Shown here: in pieces, positions 17,147 through 25,124 of the stretch | How the letters are laid out: the number at the start of each line of letters is the position of its first letter | Position numbering within the stretch: position 1 is the first letter of the stretch | Assembly: GCA_035296565.1 (NCBI GenBank) | Contig: DATHAQ010000014.1 | Span: forward strand, 1 to 54,228 | DNA from: JACCZR01 sp035296565 | GTDB taxonomy: Bacteria; Actinomycetota; Thermoleophilia; Solirubrobacterales; Thermoleophilaceae | Direction: 5' to 3' | DNA length: 54,228 nucleotides | Notes under the pieces: model-generated | Told to the model about the DNA's origin: nothing | Databases searched by the model: none | The model's input: the letters and a program-made list of their open reading frames with translations, nothing else | Translations under genes and position numbers: made by a program

Positions 17147-18552
17147 TGGCCGACTGGGATCTGGCCTACGCCGGTGCGGCGCGGCAGGCCGAGCTGGTCC
17201 GGGCGGGGGAGGTCTCCTCGCGCGAGCTGGTGGAGCTGTGCCTGGAGCGCATCGAGCGCCTGGACCCCGAGCTGAACGCCGTCCGCAAGTCGATGGGCGA
17301 GCGCGCGCTTGCCGATGCCGACCAGGCCGACTCGCGCCGCGCCGCGGGCGACGAGCGGCCGCTGCTCGGGGTGCCCGTGGCGGTCAAGGACAACCAGGAC
17401 GTGGCCGGCGAGACCAGCGAGCACGGGACCGCGGCCTTCGGCCCGCCCGCCTCCACCGACGGTGAGCTGGTCAGCCGGCTGCGCGCCGCGGGCGCGGTGC
17501 TCGTGGCCCGGACGCGCCAATCCGAGCTCGCCATGTGGCCCTTCACTCTCTCGGGCGCCTGGGGTGTGACCCGCAACCCGTGGGACGGAGAGCGCACGCC
17601 GGGCGGCTCGAGCGGCGGCTCCGCGGTGGCGGCGGCGACCGGCATGGCCGGCCTGGCCACCGCCTCGGACGGCGGCGGCTCGATCCGCGTGCCCGCGGCG
17701 TGCTGCGGGCTCTTCGGCCTCAAGCCCCAGCGCGGGCGCGTCTCGCTCATGCCCGACGCCGAGCACTGGTACGGCCTGAGCGTGGCCGGCGCCGTGACCC
17801 GCACCGTGCAGGACACCGCCGTCTTCCTCGACGCCGTCGCCGGTCCCGCGCCGGGCGACGCCCATACCCCGCCTGCCCCCGAGCGCCCCTTCGACGAGTC
17901 CGCCCGCCGCACGCCCGGCCGGCTGCGGATTGCGTTCTCGCTGACGCCCTCGACCCAGCCCACCTTCGTCAGCGAGAACGCCCGGCGGGGCGCTCGCGAC
18001 ACGGCCGACATCCTGCGCTCGCTGGGCCACGAGGTCACCGAGCGTGACCCCGACTACGGCTTGCTGCTCCCTCTGATCACCCCGCGCTACCTGCGCGGGA
18101 TATACGACGACGCCGAGCGGCTGCCCCGCCCCGAGCGCCTCGAACGCCGCTCCCGCGACATGGCCCGCCTGGGCGCGCGGGTGCCCGACCGGCTGATCGA
18201 GTGGTCGCGGGGGGCGGAGGCCGAGCGCACCGCGCGCATCGGCGAGGTCTTCCGCGACCACGACGTGCTGCTCACGCCCACGCTGCCCACCCTCCCCCCG
18301 CCCCTGCACCGACTGGTGAACCGCAGCACCGCGCGCACCTTCGCCGAGACGGCCAACATCGTGGCCTACTGCATCCCCTGGAACCTGACCGGCCAGCCCG
18401 CCGCCGCGGTGCCGGCGGGCTTCAGCAGCGAAGGCGTCCCCCTGTCCGCCCAGCTCGTCGGCCGCCCGGCCGACGAGGGGCTGCTGCTGTCGCTGGCCGC
18501 CCAGATCGAGGCCGAGCGGCCGTGGTCGGACCACCGTCCGCCGGTGGGCTGA
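17146..18552 (+). CDS. Amidase signature family hydrolase
   Basis: A 468-residue amidase. The Ser-cisSer-Lys triad is visible: Lys in VPVAVKDNQD (about 82), Ser in GGSSGGSAVAAATGM (about 155) and the nucleophile in SDGGGSIRVPAACCGLFGLK (about 180). The N-terminal LVELCLERIERLDPELNAV is typical of GatA and related amidases. No gatB or gatC is adjacent, and the gene sits between ispF and cysS, so a stand-alone amidase is more likely than the transamidosome subunit. ATG 17146 is chosen because the conserved N-terminus begins there and it is coupled to the ispF stop. Confidence 0.85.
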   Translation: MADWDLAYAGAARQAELVRAGEVSSRELVELCLERIERLDPELNAVRKSMGERALADADQADSRRAAGDERPLLGVPVAVKDNQDVAGETSEHGTAAFGPPASTDGELVSRLRAAGAVLVARTRQSELAMWPFTLSGAWGVTRNPWDGERTPGGSSGGSAVAAATGMAGLATASDGGGSIRVPAACCGLFGLKPQRGRVSLMPDAEHWYGLSVAGAVTRTVQDTAVFLDAVAGPAPGDAHTPPAPERPFDESARRTPGRLRIAFSLTPSTQPTFVSENARRGARDTADILRSLGHEVTERDPDYGLLLPLITPRYLRGIYDDAERLPRPERLERRSRDMARLGARVPDRLIEWSRGAEAERTARIGEVFRDHDVLLTPTLPTLPPPLHRLVNRSTARTFAETANIVAYCIPWNLTGQPAAAVPAGFSSEGVPLSAQLVGRPADEGLLLSLAAQIEAERPWSDHRPPVG

Positions 18553-18553
18553 G

Positions 18554-19915
18554 ATGCGGGAGGTCCGCCTTCACGACACGCTCAGCGGCGAGAAGCGCGT
18601 GCTCGAGCCGCGCGAGCCGCCGAAGGTGGGGATCTACGCCTGCGGGCCCACCGTCTACGGGCGGCTGCACGTGGGCAACGCCCGCCCCTTCGTGGTCTTC
18701 GCGCTGTTCCGGCGCTTCCTCGAGCGCGAGGGCTATCGCCCGACGCTGGTGGCCAACGTCACCGACGTCAACGACAAGATCTACGAAGCGGCCCGTGAGG
18801 CCGGCGTGCCCAGCGAGCAACTGGCCCGCGACATGACCGCCGCCTACGTCGCCGACACCGACGCGCTGGGGCTGGGCCGCCCCGACCACGAGCCGCTGGC
18901 CTCGGAGACGATCGACGAGATCGTCGGGCTGATCGCCGACCTCATCGAGCGCGGCCACGCCTATCCGGCCGGGGGAGACGTCTACTTCCGGGTGCCCAGC
19001 TTTCCCGACTACGGCAAGCTCTCGAACCGCCCGCTCGAGGACATGCAGCAGGGCGAGGGCGACGACGAGGCGGGGCTGAAGGAGAATCCGCAGGACTTCG
19101 CCCTGTGGAAGGGGCGCAAGGAGGGCGAGGACACCGCCTGGCCCTCCCCCTGGGGCGAGGGGCGGCCGGGTTGGCACATCGAGTGCTCGGCCATGGCCGA
19201 AGCGGTGCTCGGCACGGACTTCGAGGTACACGGCGGCGGCTCGGACCTGGTCTTCCCCCACCACGAGAACGAGATCGCTCAGACCGAGGCCGCGCGCGGG
19301 GAGCCGCTCGCGCGCATCTGGATGCACAACGGGATGGTCCGCTTCGAGGGCGAGAAGATGGCCAAGTCGGTCGGCAACATCGCCCTGCTGCACGAGGCGC
19401 TGGAGCAGTACGGGCCTCAGACGCTGGGCATGTACTTCGCCGGCGGCCACTACCGCCAGCCGCTGGCCTTCTCCCCCGACGAGCTCGACGACGCCCGCGG
19501 GGCGGTGGCCAGCCTGCGTGAGCTGATCAGGCGGCTCGAGCCGTCGGCACCCGAGCCGGCCGGCCTTGCCGAGCACGCCGAGCGCTTCTGGGCCCACCTG
19601 GCCGACGACTTCAACACCCCCGCCGCCCGCGGAGTCCTGTTCGAGTGGGTTCGCGAGGCCAACCGTCGCCTGGACCACGGCGAGACGGTGGGCGTGGGCT
19701 CCCTGAAGGAGCTGGTCTGGGCGCTGGGACTCGAGTCGCTGTTCGAGGACGAAGCGGCCGCCGACACCGAGGCGGAGCGGATGATGGCCGAGCGCGAGGA
19801 GGCCCGGGGCGAGCGGGACTTCGAGCGGGCCGACCGCCTGCGCGACGAGCTGGCCGGCCGCGGCTGGCAGGTGCGCGACACGCCGCAGGGCCCGCGCCTC
19901 GTGCCGCTCGGGTGA
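18554..19915 (+). CDS. cysS: Cysteine--tRNA ligase
   Basis: A 453-residue class I synthetase. Zinc ligands appear as YACGPTVY (about 30), HIECSAM (about 213) and the downstream HHENEIAQ. The HIGH-type motif is HVGN (about 40) and the KMSKS motif is KMAKS near 268. The C-terminal helical anticodon region with EREEARGERDFERADRLRDEL is typical. It charges tRNA-Cys. ATG 18554 is one nt after the amidase stop. The stop overlaps rlmB (GTGA). Confidence 0.96.
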   Translation: MREVRLHDTLSGEKRVLEPREPPKVGIYACGPTVYGRLHVGNARPFVVFALFRRFLEREGYRPTLVANVTDVNDKIYEAAREAGVPSEQLARDMTAAYVADTDALGLGRPDHEPLASETIDEIVGLIADLIERGHAYPAGGDVYFRVPSFPDYGKLSNRPLEDMQQGEGDDEAGLKENPQDFALWKGRKEGEDTAWPSPWGEGRPGWHIECSAMAEAVLGTDFEVHGGGSDLVFPHHENEIAQTEAARGEPLARIWMHNGMVRFEGEKMAKSVGNIALLHEALEQYGPQTLGMYFAGGHYRQPLAFSPDELDDARGAVASLRELIRRLEPSAPEPAGLAEHAERFWAHLADDFNTPAARGVLFEWVREANRRLDHGETVGVGSLKELVWALGLESLFEDEAAADTEAERMMAEREEARGERDFERADRLRDELAGRGWQVRDTPQGPRLVPLG

Positions 19916-20595
19916 TCGTCTACGGGCGCAACCCCGTGCGCGAGGCGCTCCGGGGCCGACGCGCCGTCCTGCGGGGCTGGGCCGCGCGGGACTTCGACTG
20001 GCCCGAGGAGCTGCCGGTCTCGCGCGCCTCGGACGAACAGCTGGCCGAGCTCTCCGGGTCGGCCAACCACCAGGGCGTCTGCGCCGAGGCAGACCCCTAC
20101 CCCTACGCGGACGCCGCCGGCATGCTGGCGGACGACGACGCCCTGGTGCTCGCCCTGGACGAGGTCCAGGACCCCCACAACCTCGGCGCGGTCGCGCGCG
20201 TGGCCGAGTCGGCCGGCGCCGCCGGGCTGGTGATCCCCGAGCGCCGGGCGGCCGAGGTCACCCCGGCAGTGTGCCGCGCGTCGGCGGGCGCCGTGGAGCA
20301 CCTGCCCGTGGCGCGGGTGCGCAACCTGGCGGACTGGCTGGGCGAGGCCAAGAAGGCCGGAGCCTGGGTATACGGCGCGGCGGCGGACTCCGCCGTGTCG
20401 TACTCCGAGCCGGACTACCGCGGCCGCGTCGTGCTCGTCCTCGGCTCCGAGGGGAGGGGGCTGAGACCCCGAGTGGCGGGCGCCTGCGACCAGCTGGTGG
20501 CCCTGCCGCGACGCGGCCGGGTAGCCTCGCTCAACGTCTCCACCGCGGCGGCTGCCCTGGTGTACGGGATCTTGCAATTGCGGGCCGGGACTTGA
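19912..20595 (+). CDS. rlmB: SpoU/TrmH-family RNA 2'-O-methyltransferase (RlmB-like)
   Basis: A 227-residue SPOUT methyltransferase. A short N-terminal substrate-binding domain (about 1-70, VIVYGRNPVREAL) precedes the knotted catalytic domain with motif 1 LDEVQDPHNLGAVARVAES (about 80), motif 2 LVLGSEGRGL (about 180) and motif 3 SLNVSTAAAALVYGIL at the C-terminus. By position after cysS it is most likely RlmB, which methylates 23S rRNA G2251, but TrmH-like tRNA methylation cannot be excluded. GTG 19912 is chosen because GRNPVREAL is the family N-terminus and it overlaps the cysS stop. Confidence 0.9.
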   Translation: MIVYGRNPVREALRGRRAVLRGWAARDFDWPEELPVSRASDEQLAELSGSANHQGVCAEADPYPYADAAGMLADDDALVLALDEVQDPHNLGAVARVAESAGAAGLVIPERRAAEVTPAVCRASAGAVEHLPVARVRNLADWLGEAKKAGAWVYGAAADSAVSYSEPDYRGRVVLVLGSEGRGLRPRVAGACDQLVALPRRGRVASLNVSTAAAALVYGILQLRAGT

Positions 20596-20619
20596 CAGGG
20601 CTCCATAACCCCCTAATAC
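20592..20619 (+). promoter_or_regulatory. Near-consensus sigma-70-type promoter for sigH
   Basis: TTGACA (20592-20597) and TAATAC (20614-20619) are separated by 16 bp. The -35 contains the rlmB stop codon. It gives a leader of about 100 nt. It is the most canonical housekeeping promoter seen in the window, in contrast to the short-spaced leaderless elements elsewhere. Confidence 0.65.
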
Positions 20620-20725
20620 TCGCGCCCTAGATCAGGCTGGAGTCGAGGTTGAGACAGTTTCTCGAGCTCGCCCAGAAACCTGGCGCTAGGGGAGGTAACG
20701 CGCCACCGAGCTCCGAGGAGACGGC

Positions 20726-21406
20726 GTGGCACGCTCTACCGCAGAAGCAGGAACCGGGACGGCTCAGGCCGCCAAAGCTCAACCTCAAGTTGAGCCAGAT
20801 GATCACTATCTGATAGCTCTCGCCAAGCAGGGGCGTCCGGACGCAATGGACCGCATCGTCAAGCGGTACCACGGCTTCGTGCGCCTGAAGGCGTCCTCCT
20901 ACTTCCTGATCGGCGGCGATGCCGACGATCTGATCCAGGAGGGGCTGGTCGGCCTGTACAAGGCCGTTCGCGACTACCGCTGGGACCGCGAGTCGAGCTT
21001 CCGCAACTTCGCGGAGCTGTGCATCACCAGGCAGATCATCACCGCGGTGAAGACCTCGACCCGCAACAAGCACACCCCGCTCAACGAGTACGTGTCCTTT
21101 TCGCACACGCCGGCCGCGGGGGGGGGCGACGGGGACCCCACCCTCGACGAGCTGCTGCCTGGGCCGACGGCCCATGACCCGGTCAACCAGGTGATCTCCA
21201 CCGAGGAGCTGCACAGCCTGGTCAACTGCCTGTCGAGCGTGCTGTCGGAGCTGGAGAGCGGCGTGCTGTCGCTCTACTTGGACGGCAACTCGTACGAGGT
21301 GATCGCCGAGCGCCTGGAGTGCGACACGAAGACCGTCGACAACGCCCTGCAGCGGGTCAAGCGCAAGGTGGGCTCGCACCTCGAGACGCGGGCGGTGCCG
21401 GCCTGA
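20726..21406 (+). CDS. sigH: RNA polymerase sigma factor, SigH-type
   Basis: 226 residues of the sigma-70 superfamily. Region 2 is clear: MDRIVKRYHGFVRLKASSYF, then GDADDLIQEGLVGLYKAVRDY and FRNFAELCITRQIITAVK. A Gly-rich linker is followed by region 4 with SYEVIAERLECDTKTVDNALQ, ending KRKVGSH. The closest type is the Firmicutes/actinobacterial SigH family usually found next to rlmB and cysS. In Bacillus it controls stationary-phase transition and competence; the role here is inferred to be similar stress or stationary-phase control. GTG 20726 has a Shine-Dalgarno GAGGAG at 20715-20720. Confidence 0.88.
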   Translation: MARSTAEAGTGTAQAAKAQPQVEPDDHYLIALAKQGRPDAMDRIVKRYHGFVRLKASSYFLIGGDADDLIQEGLVGLYKAVRDYRWDRESSFRNFAELCITRQIITAVKTSTRNKHTPLNEYVSFSHTPAAGGGDGDPTLDELLPGPTAHDPVNQVISTEELHSLVNCLSSVLSELESGVLSLYLDGNSYEVIAERLECDTKTVDNALQRVKRKVGSHLETRAVPA

Positions 21407-21422
21407 GTCGGTTTTCCAGCTG

Positions 21423-21455
21423 ACCCGATCGGGTACTTACTCACCGTAACCGGTG
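21423..21455. other. Two adjacent palindromes between sigH and the small membrane protein
   Basis: ACCCGATCGGGT (21423-21434) is a perfect 12-bp palindrome. CACCG-TAAC-CGGTG (21442-21455) follows 7 nt later. They may form an operator or stem-loops in the leader of the next ORF; there is no T-tract. Confidence 0.35.
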
Positions 21456-21489
21456 GAAGCGAGACGCCTCCGACGGAACCAGAGGAGAG

Positions 21490-21684
21490 GTGCTTTTCGT
21501 GATCGGAATCATCGTCGCCGTCATCGTGGCGGCCTTGGCCTACGCGCTGTGCGTGGCCCTGGGGTTGCCCTCGATCGTCGGCATCATCGCCGCAGTCCTG
21601 ATCCTGCTGGCGGGAGTCCCAACCGGCGGTTTCGGAGTAGGAGGCCGCTTTGGCGGCCGCGGGGGAAGGCATCACGCGGTCTGA
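21490..21684 (+). CDS. Small hydrophobic membrane protein
   Basis: A 64-residue protein with two hydrophobic segments (about 2-24 and 27-42) and a Gly/Arg-rich tail (GGFGVGGRFGGRGGRHH). It is a typical small integral-membrane protein with a positively charged end; I do not recognise a named family. The start is uncertain: GTG 21490 is only 2 nt after AGGAG (21483-21487), while GTG 21499 is 11 nt after it and would shorten the protein by three residues. It sits alone between sigH and the tRNA gene. Confidence 0.6.
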   Translation: MLFVIGIIVAVIVAALAYALCVALGLPSIVGIIAAVLILLAGVPTGGFGVGGRFGGRGGRHHAV

Positions 21685-21796
21685 CAAGGGTTCTGACCGC
21701 CTGACGAGCATCACCGGTAGGCGCGGGGTCGCAGAGCGCGGCCCCGCCTCACCGCCCTGCCCGACCTGAGACGGGGCCGGACCAGGCCCAGCCTCC

Positions 21797-21817
21797 AAAA
21801 ATCGCTCAGCTCCTGAG
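21797..21817 (-). terminator. Intrinsic terminator after tRNA-Thr
   Basis: On the minus strand CTCAG-GAG-CTGAG is followed by CGATTTTT. It lies about 50 nt beyond the 3' end of the tRNA, and is nearly identical to the hairpin after lysS. Confidence 0.5.
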
Positions 21818-21866
21818 GGCTTTCCGGAGGCGTGCGTGCTCCACGCCGGCGGTGGGCGCGGAAGGA

Positions 21867-21939
21867 GCCGGAGGTCGGATTCGAACCGACGGCCTGCTGC
21901 TTACAAGGCAGCTGCTCTGACCAGCTGAGCTACTCCGGC
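21867..21939 (-). tRNA. tRNA-Thr (anticodon TGT)
   Basis: Read on the minus strand, 73 nt fold as a cloverleaf: acceptor GCCGGAG/CTCCGGC, D-arm GCTC/GAGC, anticodon arm GCTGC-CTTGTAA-GCAGC and T-arm GTCGG-TTCGAAT-CCGAC. The anticodon TGT (21905-21903) reads ACA threonine codons. No CCA is encoded. It lies 15 nt downstream of the membrane-protein gene on the same strand. Confidence 0.96.
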
Positions 21940-21953
21940 CGCGAAGCGTCAGT

Positions 21954-22484
21954 CTAGGACGCCGGCGTGGCGCCCACGGCCGCCTCGATGTCCCCGTGGC
22001 CGTTCGACGACACGGGCACGGGCGGCGGCTCCTCGGCCTCGTCCTCGGCGTTGAGGCGCCGCTCGAGCTCGCCGAGAATCGACCCGAACAGCAGGTGGCG
22101 CCAGGTTCCCACGGCCAGAGCGCGGCGGTTGCCGCTGAGCGTGGTCAGCTCCTTGCGGGCGGGGTGATAGCGGTCAACCAGCCGCCCCAGCGGCCAGAGG
22201 CCGAAGTGCTCGATCAGCCCGGCGGACAGGCCGGCGGCGAGCGGGTGCCCCGGCACGAAGGGACGAAGCTGCGCGTAGACGGCCCCGAAGATGGCGCCGT
22301 TGGCCAGGTGAATGGCCGTACCGGCGGCGGGCCAGGACCTGTCGCGAACCACCAGCTTGCCCAGCAGCTCGACGTCGTCGTAGCCGCTCTCGAAGACCTT
22401 CTTGTCCAGCGGCTGCTGTGCCGCCCACACACCGGCGGCGACGGCGCCGGCGAGCGCTCCGTTGAGGCTTCGCTGCAACTCCAC
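21954..22484 (-). CDS. Uncharacterised membrane-associated protein
   Basis: A 176-residue protein beginning ELQRSLNGALAGAVAAGVWA, with three or four moderately hydrophobic segments (about 8-24, 55-75, 85-100 and 130-145) and an acidic/Pro-rich tail. I do not recognise the family; it loosely resembles DUF1440-like proteins that begin with a G/A-rich helix. GTG 22484 is chosen because the conserved-looking N-terminus begins there and TACGCT sits exactly 7 nt upstream. It is divergent from the PlsC-GpsA gene and upstream of tRNA-Thr. Confidence 0.65.
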   Translation of the reverse strand: MELQRSLNGALAGAVAAGVWAAQQPLDKKVFESGYDDVELLGKLVVRDRSWPAAGTAIHLANGAIFGAVYAQLRPFVPGHPLAAGLSAGLIEHFGLWPLGRLVDRYHPARKELTTLSGNRRALAVGTWRHLLFGSILGELERRLNAEDEAEEPPPVPVSSNGHGDIEAAVGATPAS

Positions 22485-22491
22485 GGCCCGG

Positions 22492-22497
22492 AGCGTA
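22492..22497 (-). promoter_or_regulatory. Leaderless-type -10 (TACGCT, N7) for the minus-strand membrane gene
   Basis: On the minus strand TACGCT, CCGGGCC, then GTG 22484. It lies in the 45-bp divergent gap with the acyltransferase fusion gene. Confidence 0.45.
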
Positions 22498-22529
22498 ACG
22501 CCGACGCGACTGATGGGTAAACGGATCTC

Positions 22530-24215
22530 ATGGGGGCGAGCGAGAGCGAGGCGAACGAACGCCTCTCCATTCATCACGAACGGATACGCCGGCGCGGCGT
22601 CAACCGCCCCGTCTACTGGATCGCCCGGGCCTTCCTGCAGCCCGCCCTGATGATCTTCTTCCGGCTGACCCGCCTCGGCCGCGAGCACCTGCCGAGCGGC
22701 GGCCTCATCCTTGCCGCCAACCACCGCAGCTTCCTCGACCCCTTCCTCATCGGCTGCTGCGTGCGCCGCCCGATCTACTTCGTCGCCAAGAAGGAGCTGT
22801 TCGCCAACCGCCTGCAGGGCTGGTTCCTCAACTGCCTGGGCGCCTTCCCCGTGCGCCGCGGCGAGTCCGACGAGGAGTCCGTGGACACCGCGCTGGCGCT
22901 GCTCGAACGCGGCGAGGCCGTCGTGATCTTCCCCGAGGGCACGCGCATCCGCAACGGCTCGGTGGACCGGCCCAAGCGCGGCGTCGGCCGGCTGGCGCTC
23001 GAGAGCGGCGCGCCGGTGGTCCCGGTCGCGGTCACCGGCAGCGAGCACGCGCGGCGCGGCTGGGTCTTCCGCCCGGTCAAGGTGAAGGTGCGCTGCGGGC
23101 GCCCGCTCACCTTCCCGCGCGCGAACGACCCCTCTCCGGCGCTGGCCGAGGCCGTGACCGACCGCATCTGGCCCTGCGTCCAGCTCCAGTGGGAGTGGCT
23201 CGGCGGGCTGCCGCCGCTGCGCACCGCCGCCGTCGTAGGCGCCGGCTCGATGGGCACGGCGACGGCCGTCCTGCTCGAGCGGGCGGGCCTCGAGGTCCAG
23301 CTCGGTTGCCGCTCGGGCGACCAGGCCCGGCGCCTGGCCGGCGCACGTGAGAACGCCGAGCACCTGCCCGGCGTGACGATCGAGCCCGAGGTCCGGGTCA
23401 CCACCGTCTCGGACATCGAGTTCGCGGGCGCCGACCTCGTGGTGCTCGCTGTGCCCTGCTCCGGCCTGCCGGCCGCCCTGGCCCAGGTTGGCGCTCTGAT
23501 CGGCGAGCGCTCGGCCGTGCTCGTGCCGTCCAAGGGGCTGGTCCCCCCGCTGGGCACGACGCCCGCGGCTTACGTCGCCGAGCGCACACGGGCGCGCGCC
23601 GTCGCCTACCTCGGCGGCCCCGCGCACGCGCGGGAAGCAGTGGAGACCGGCGCTTCGGTGGTGCTGGCCACCCGGGACCCAGACCTGCGCCGTGACCTGG
23701 GCGCGCTGCTCTCGGAGGCGGGGCTGTCCGTGGACGCCACCGACGACTTGACCGGCGCCGAGCTCGCCGGCTGCGCCAAGAATGCCGCGGCGCTCGCGGC
23801 GGCCGCTGCGGCGGCTGCGGCAGGGCCCAACGTCGCGGGAGCGGCGGCCGGCCGTGTGTTCGCCGAGGTCCACGAGCTGGGAGTCCGCGGCGGAGCGCGC
23901 AGCGAGACCTTCGCCGGGCTGGCCGGCGCCGGCGACCTGGTGGCCACCGCCATGGCCGAGGGCAGCCGCAACCGGCGCGCGGGTGAGCTGGTCGGCCAGG
24001 GGGTCCCCAGCGAGCGCGTGCCCGGCATCGTCGGTCAGACGGCCGAGGCCCTGGCGGCCGTGCCGCTGCTCGACGCGACGCTGCGCGAGCGCGGTGTCGA
24101 GGCGCCGGTGACCGCGGGCCTGCGGACCCTGCTCGAGGGCCGCACGACGCCGGACGACTGGGTCCAGACCTTCCGCAGCCCGCAGCGCGAGCGGCGCTCG
24201 AAGCGTGCCGCCTGA
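22530..24215 (+). CDS. Fused acyltransferase (PlsC-like) and glycerol-3-phosphate dehydrogenase (GpsA-like)
   Basis: A 561-residue two-enzyme fusion. Residues about 30-225 are a 1-acylglycerol-3-phosphate acyltransferase domain with motif I NHRSFLDP (N-H-x4-D), motif II around FPVRRGE, motif III VVIFPEGTRIRNG and motif IV VPVAVTG. From about 232 a Rossmann domain starts with VVGAGSMGTATAVLLERAG and continues through AVPCSGLPAAL, SKGLVPP, the catalytic Lys in GCAKNAAAL, and the C-terminal GLAGAGDLVATAM, typical of NAD(P)-dependent glycerol-3-phosphate dehydrogenase. It could make glycerol-3-phosphate from dihydroxyacetone phosphate and acylate it or its lyso product in one chain. Both halves look intact, and no stop or frameshift separates them. 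Confidence 0.9.
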   Translation: MGASESEANERLSIHHERIRRRGVNRPVYWIARAFLQPALMIFFRLTRLGREHLPSGGLILAANHRSFLDPFLIGCCVRRPIYFVAKKELFANRLQGWFLNCLGAFPVRRGESDEESVDTALALLERGEAVVIFPEGTRIRNGSVDRPKRGVGRLALESGAPVVPVAVTGSEHARRGWVFRPVKVKVRCGRPLTFPRANDPSPALAEAVTDRIWPCVQLQWEWLGGLPPLRTAAVVGAGSMGTATAVLLERAGLEVQLGCRSGDQARRLAGARENAEHLPGVTIEPEVRVTTVSDIEFAGADLVVLAVPCSGLPAALAQVGALIGERSAVLVPSKGLVPPLGTTPAAYVAERTRARAVAYLGGPAHAREAVETGASVVLATRDPDLRRDLGALLSEAGLSVDATDDLTGAELAGCAKNAAALAAAAAAAAAGPNVAGAAAGRVFAEVHELGVRGGARSETFAGLAGAGDLVATAMAEGSRNRRAGELVGQGVPSERVPGIVGQTAEALAAVPLLDATLRERGVEAPVTAGLRTLLEGRTTPDDWVQTFRSPQRERRSKRAA

Positions 24216-24238
24216 CAGGAGCTCCGCGCTCGCGCAAG

Positions 24239-24244
24239 TAGGCT
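24239..24244 (+). promoter_or_regulatory. Leaderless-type -10 (TAGGCT, N9) for the sigma factor gene
   Basis: TAGGCT followed by CCGCCGAAG and ATG 24254. No Shine-Dalgarno. Confidence 0.45.
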
Positions 24245-24253
24245 CCGCCGAAG

Positions 24254-24802
24254 ATGAGCGAGGCCCTTGCCGGCGACAAGGCTCGGCTGGACCGCGACTT
24301 CAGCGAGCTCTACCGCGCTCACCTGCGCGACGTCTACAGCTACTCCTATTACCGGATCGGCAACCACCACGATGCCGAGGACATCACCGAGCAGACCTTC
24401 CTGCAGGCCTACCGGCACTACGAGCGCGCGCTGCGCGAGTCCGAGGGCCGGCCCCTGCGGCCCTGGCTGATCCGCATCGCGCACAACCTCGCGGCCAACT
24501 ACTACCGCGACCGGTCGCGCAAGCCCCAGACCCACCTCGACGACGCCGAGGCCTATTCCGCCCCGCACGCGACGGAGGACCTGGTCGAGGGCCGCGAGGA
24601 GGTCTCCGAGGTGCTGGCGGGCGTGGCGAACCTGCCCGACGACCGTCGCGAGGCCCTGATCATGCGTTTCGCCCTGGACATGGACAACCGGGAAATCGCC
24701 CGGGCGCTGGGGCGCTCCGACGGGGCGACCAAGGTGTTGATCCATCGAGCGATTCGCCAGCTCGAGCACGAGCTGGCGAGCGAGGAAGAGGTCAAGGGCT
24801 GA
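24254..24802 (+). CDS. ECF-type RNA polymerase sigma factor
   Basis: 182 residues of sigma-70 family with only regions 2 and 4. Region 2: FSELYRAHLRDVYSYSYYRI, then HHDAEDITEQTFLQAYRHY and LRPWLIRIAHNLAANYYRD. Region 4: LPDDRREALIMRFALDMDN and REIARALGRSDGATKVLIHRA. A short gene (106 aa, one predicted membrane segment) follows 1 nt later and may act as its anti-sigma or membrane tether. A remnant of an RskA-type anti-sigma factor lies 0.8 kb downstream. The signal sensed is unknown. Confidence 0.88.
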   Translation: MSEALAGDKARLDRDFSELYRAHLRDVYSYSYYRIGNHHDAEDITEQTFLQAYRHYERALRESEGRPLRPWLIRIAHNLAANYYRDRSRKPQTHLDDAEAYSAPHATEDLVEGREEVSEVLAGVANLPDDRREALIMRFALDMDNREIARALGRSDGATKVLIHRAIRQLEHELASEEEVKG

Positions 24803-24803
24803 G

Positions 24804-25124
24804 ATGAGCGACGTCGAGCGGCTGCTGCGCAACGCGCTGGTCCCCGTAGAGCCCTCCGGCGCCATGAGCGACCGTTTGGAGCGGCGCCTGTCCGCCCTGA
24901 CCGGCGCGGCGGCGGAGGAGCTCGCCGAGTGGGAGCTGTCCTCCATGCGCGACCCGCGCAACTGGTACCGCCCGGCGGCGGCCGTGGTGGTGGGCGGCGC
25001 GGCGGCCGGAGCCCTCGTCGTGGTGCGCGCGCGCCGCGGGCGCAAGCAGGAGGGCGGGCTGCGCGCGCTGCGGCGCGAGGCCGGCGGCGTGGCGAAGGAC
25101 CTGCGCCAGCGCCTGGGCCGCTAG
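24804..25124 (+). CDS. Small single-pass membrane protein downstream of the sigma factor
   Basis: 106 residues. The N-terminal half is amphipathic and acidic (VERLLRNALVPVEPSGAM). A membrane helix follows at about 53-72 (AAAVVVGGAAAGALVVV), and the C-terminus is very basic (RARRGRKQ). ATG 24804 is one nt after the sigma-factor stop, so the pair is probably co-translated. The layout (cytoplasmic N-terminal part, then one membrane helix) would suit a minimal anti-sigma factor, but no ZAS zinc motif is seen and there is no extracellular domain. Its stop shares CTAG with the convergent DUF4383 gene. Confidence 0.65.
   Translation: MSDVERLLRNALVPVEPSGAMSDRLERRLSALTGAAAEELAEWELSSMRDPRNWYRPAAAVVVGGAAAGALVVVRARRGRKQEGGLRALRREAGGVAKDLRQRLGR

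Noticed and set aside
21721..21752. Terminator after the small membrane protein (AGGCGCGGGG ... CCCCGCCT)
   Set aside because: The stem has a 2-nt bulge and a long loop and there is no T-tract, so the evidence is too weak to list as a feature.
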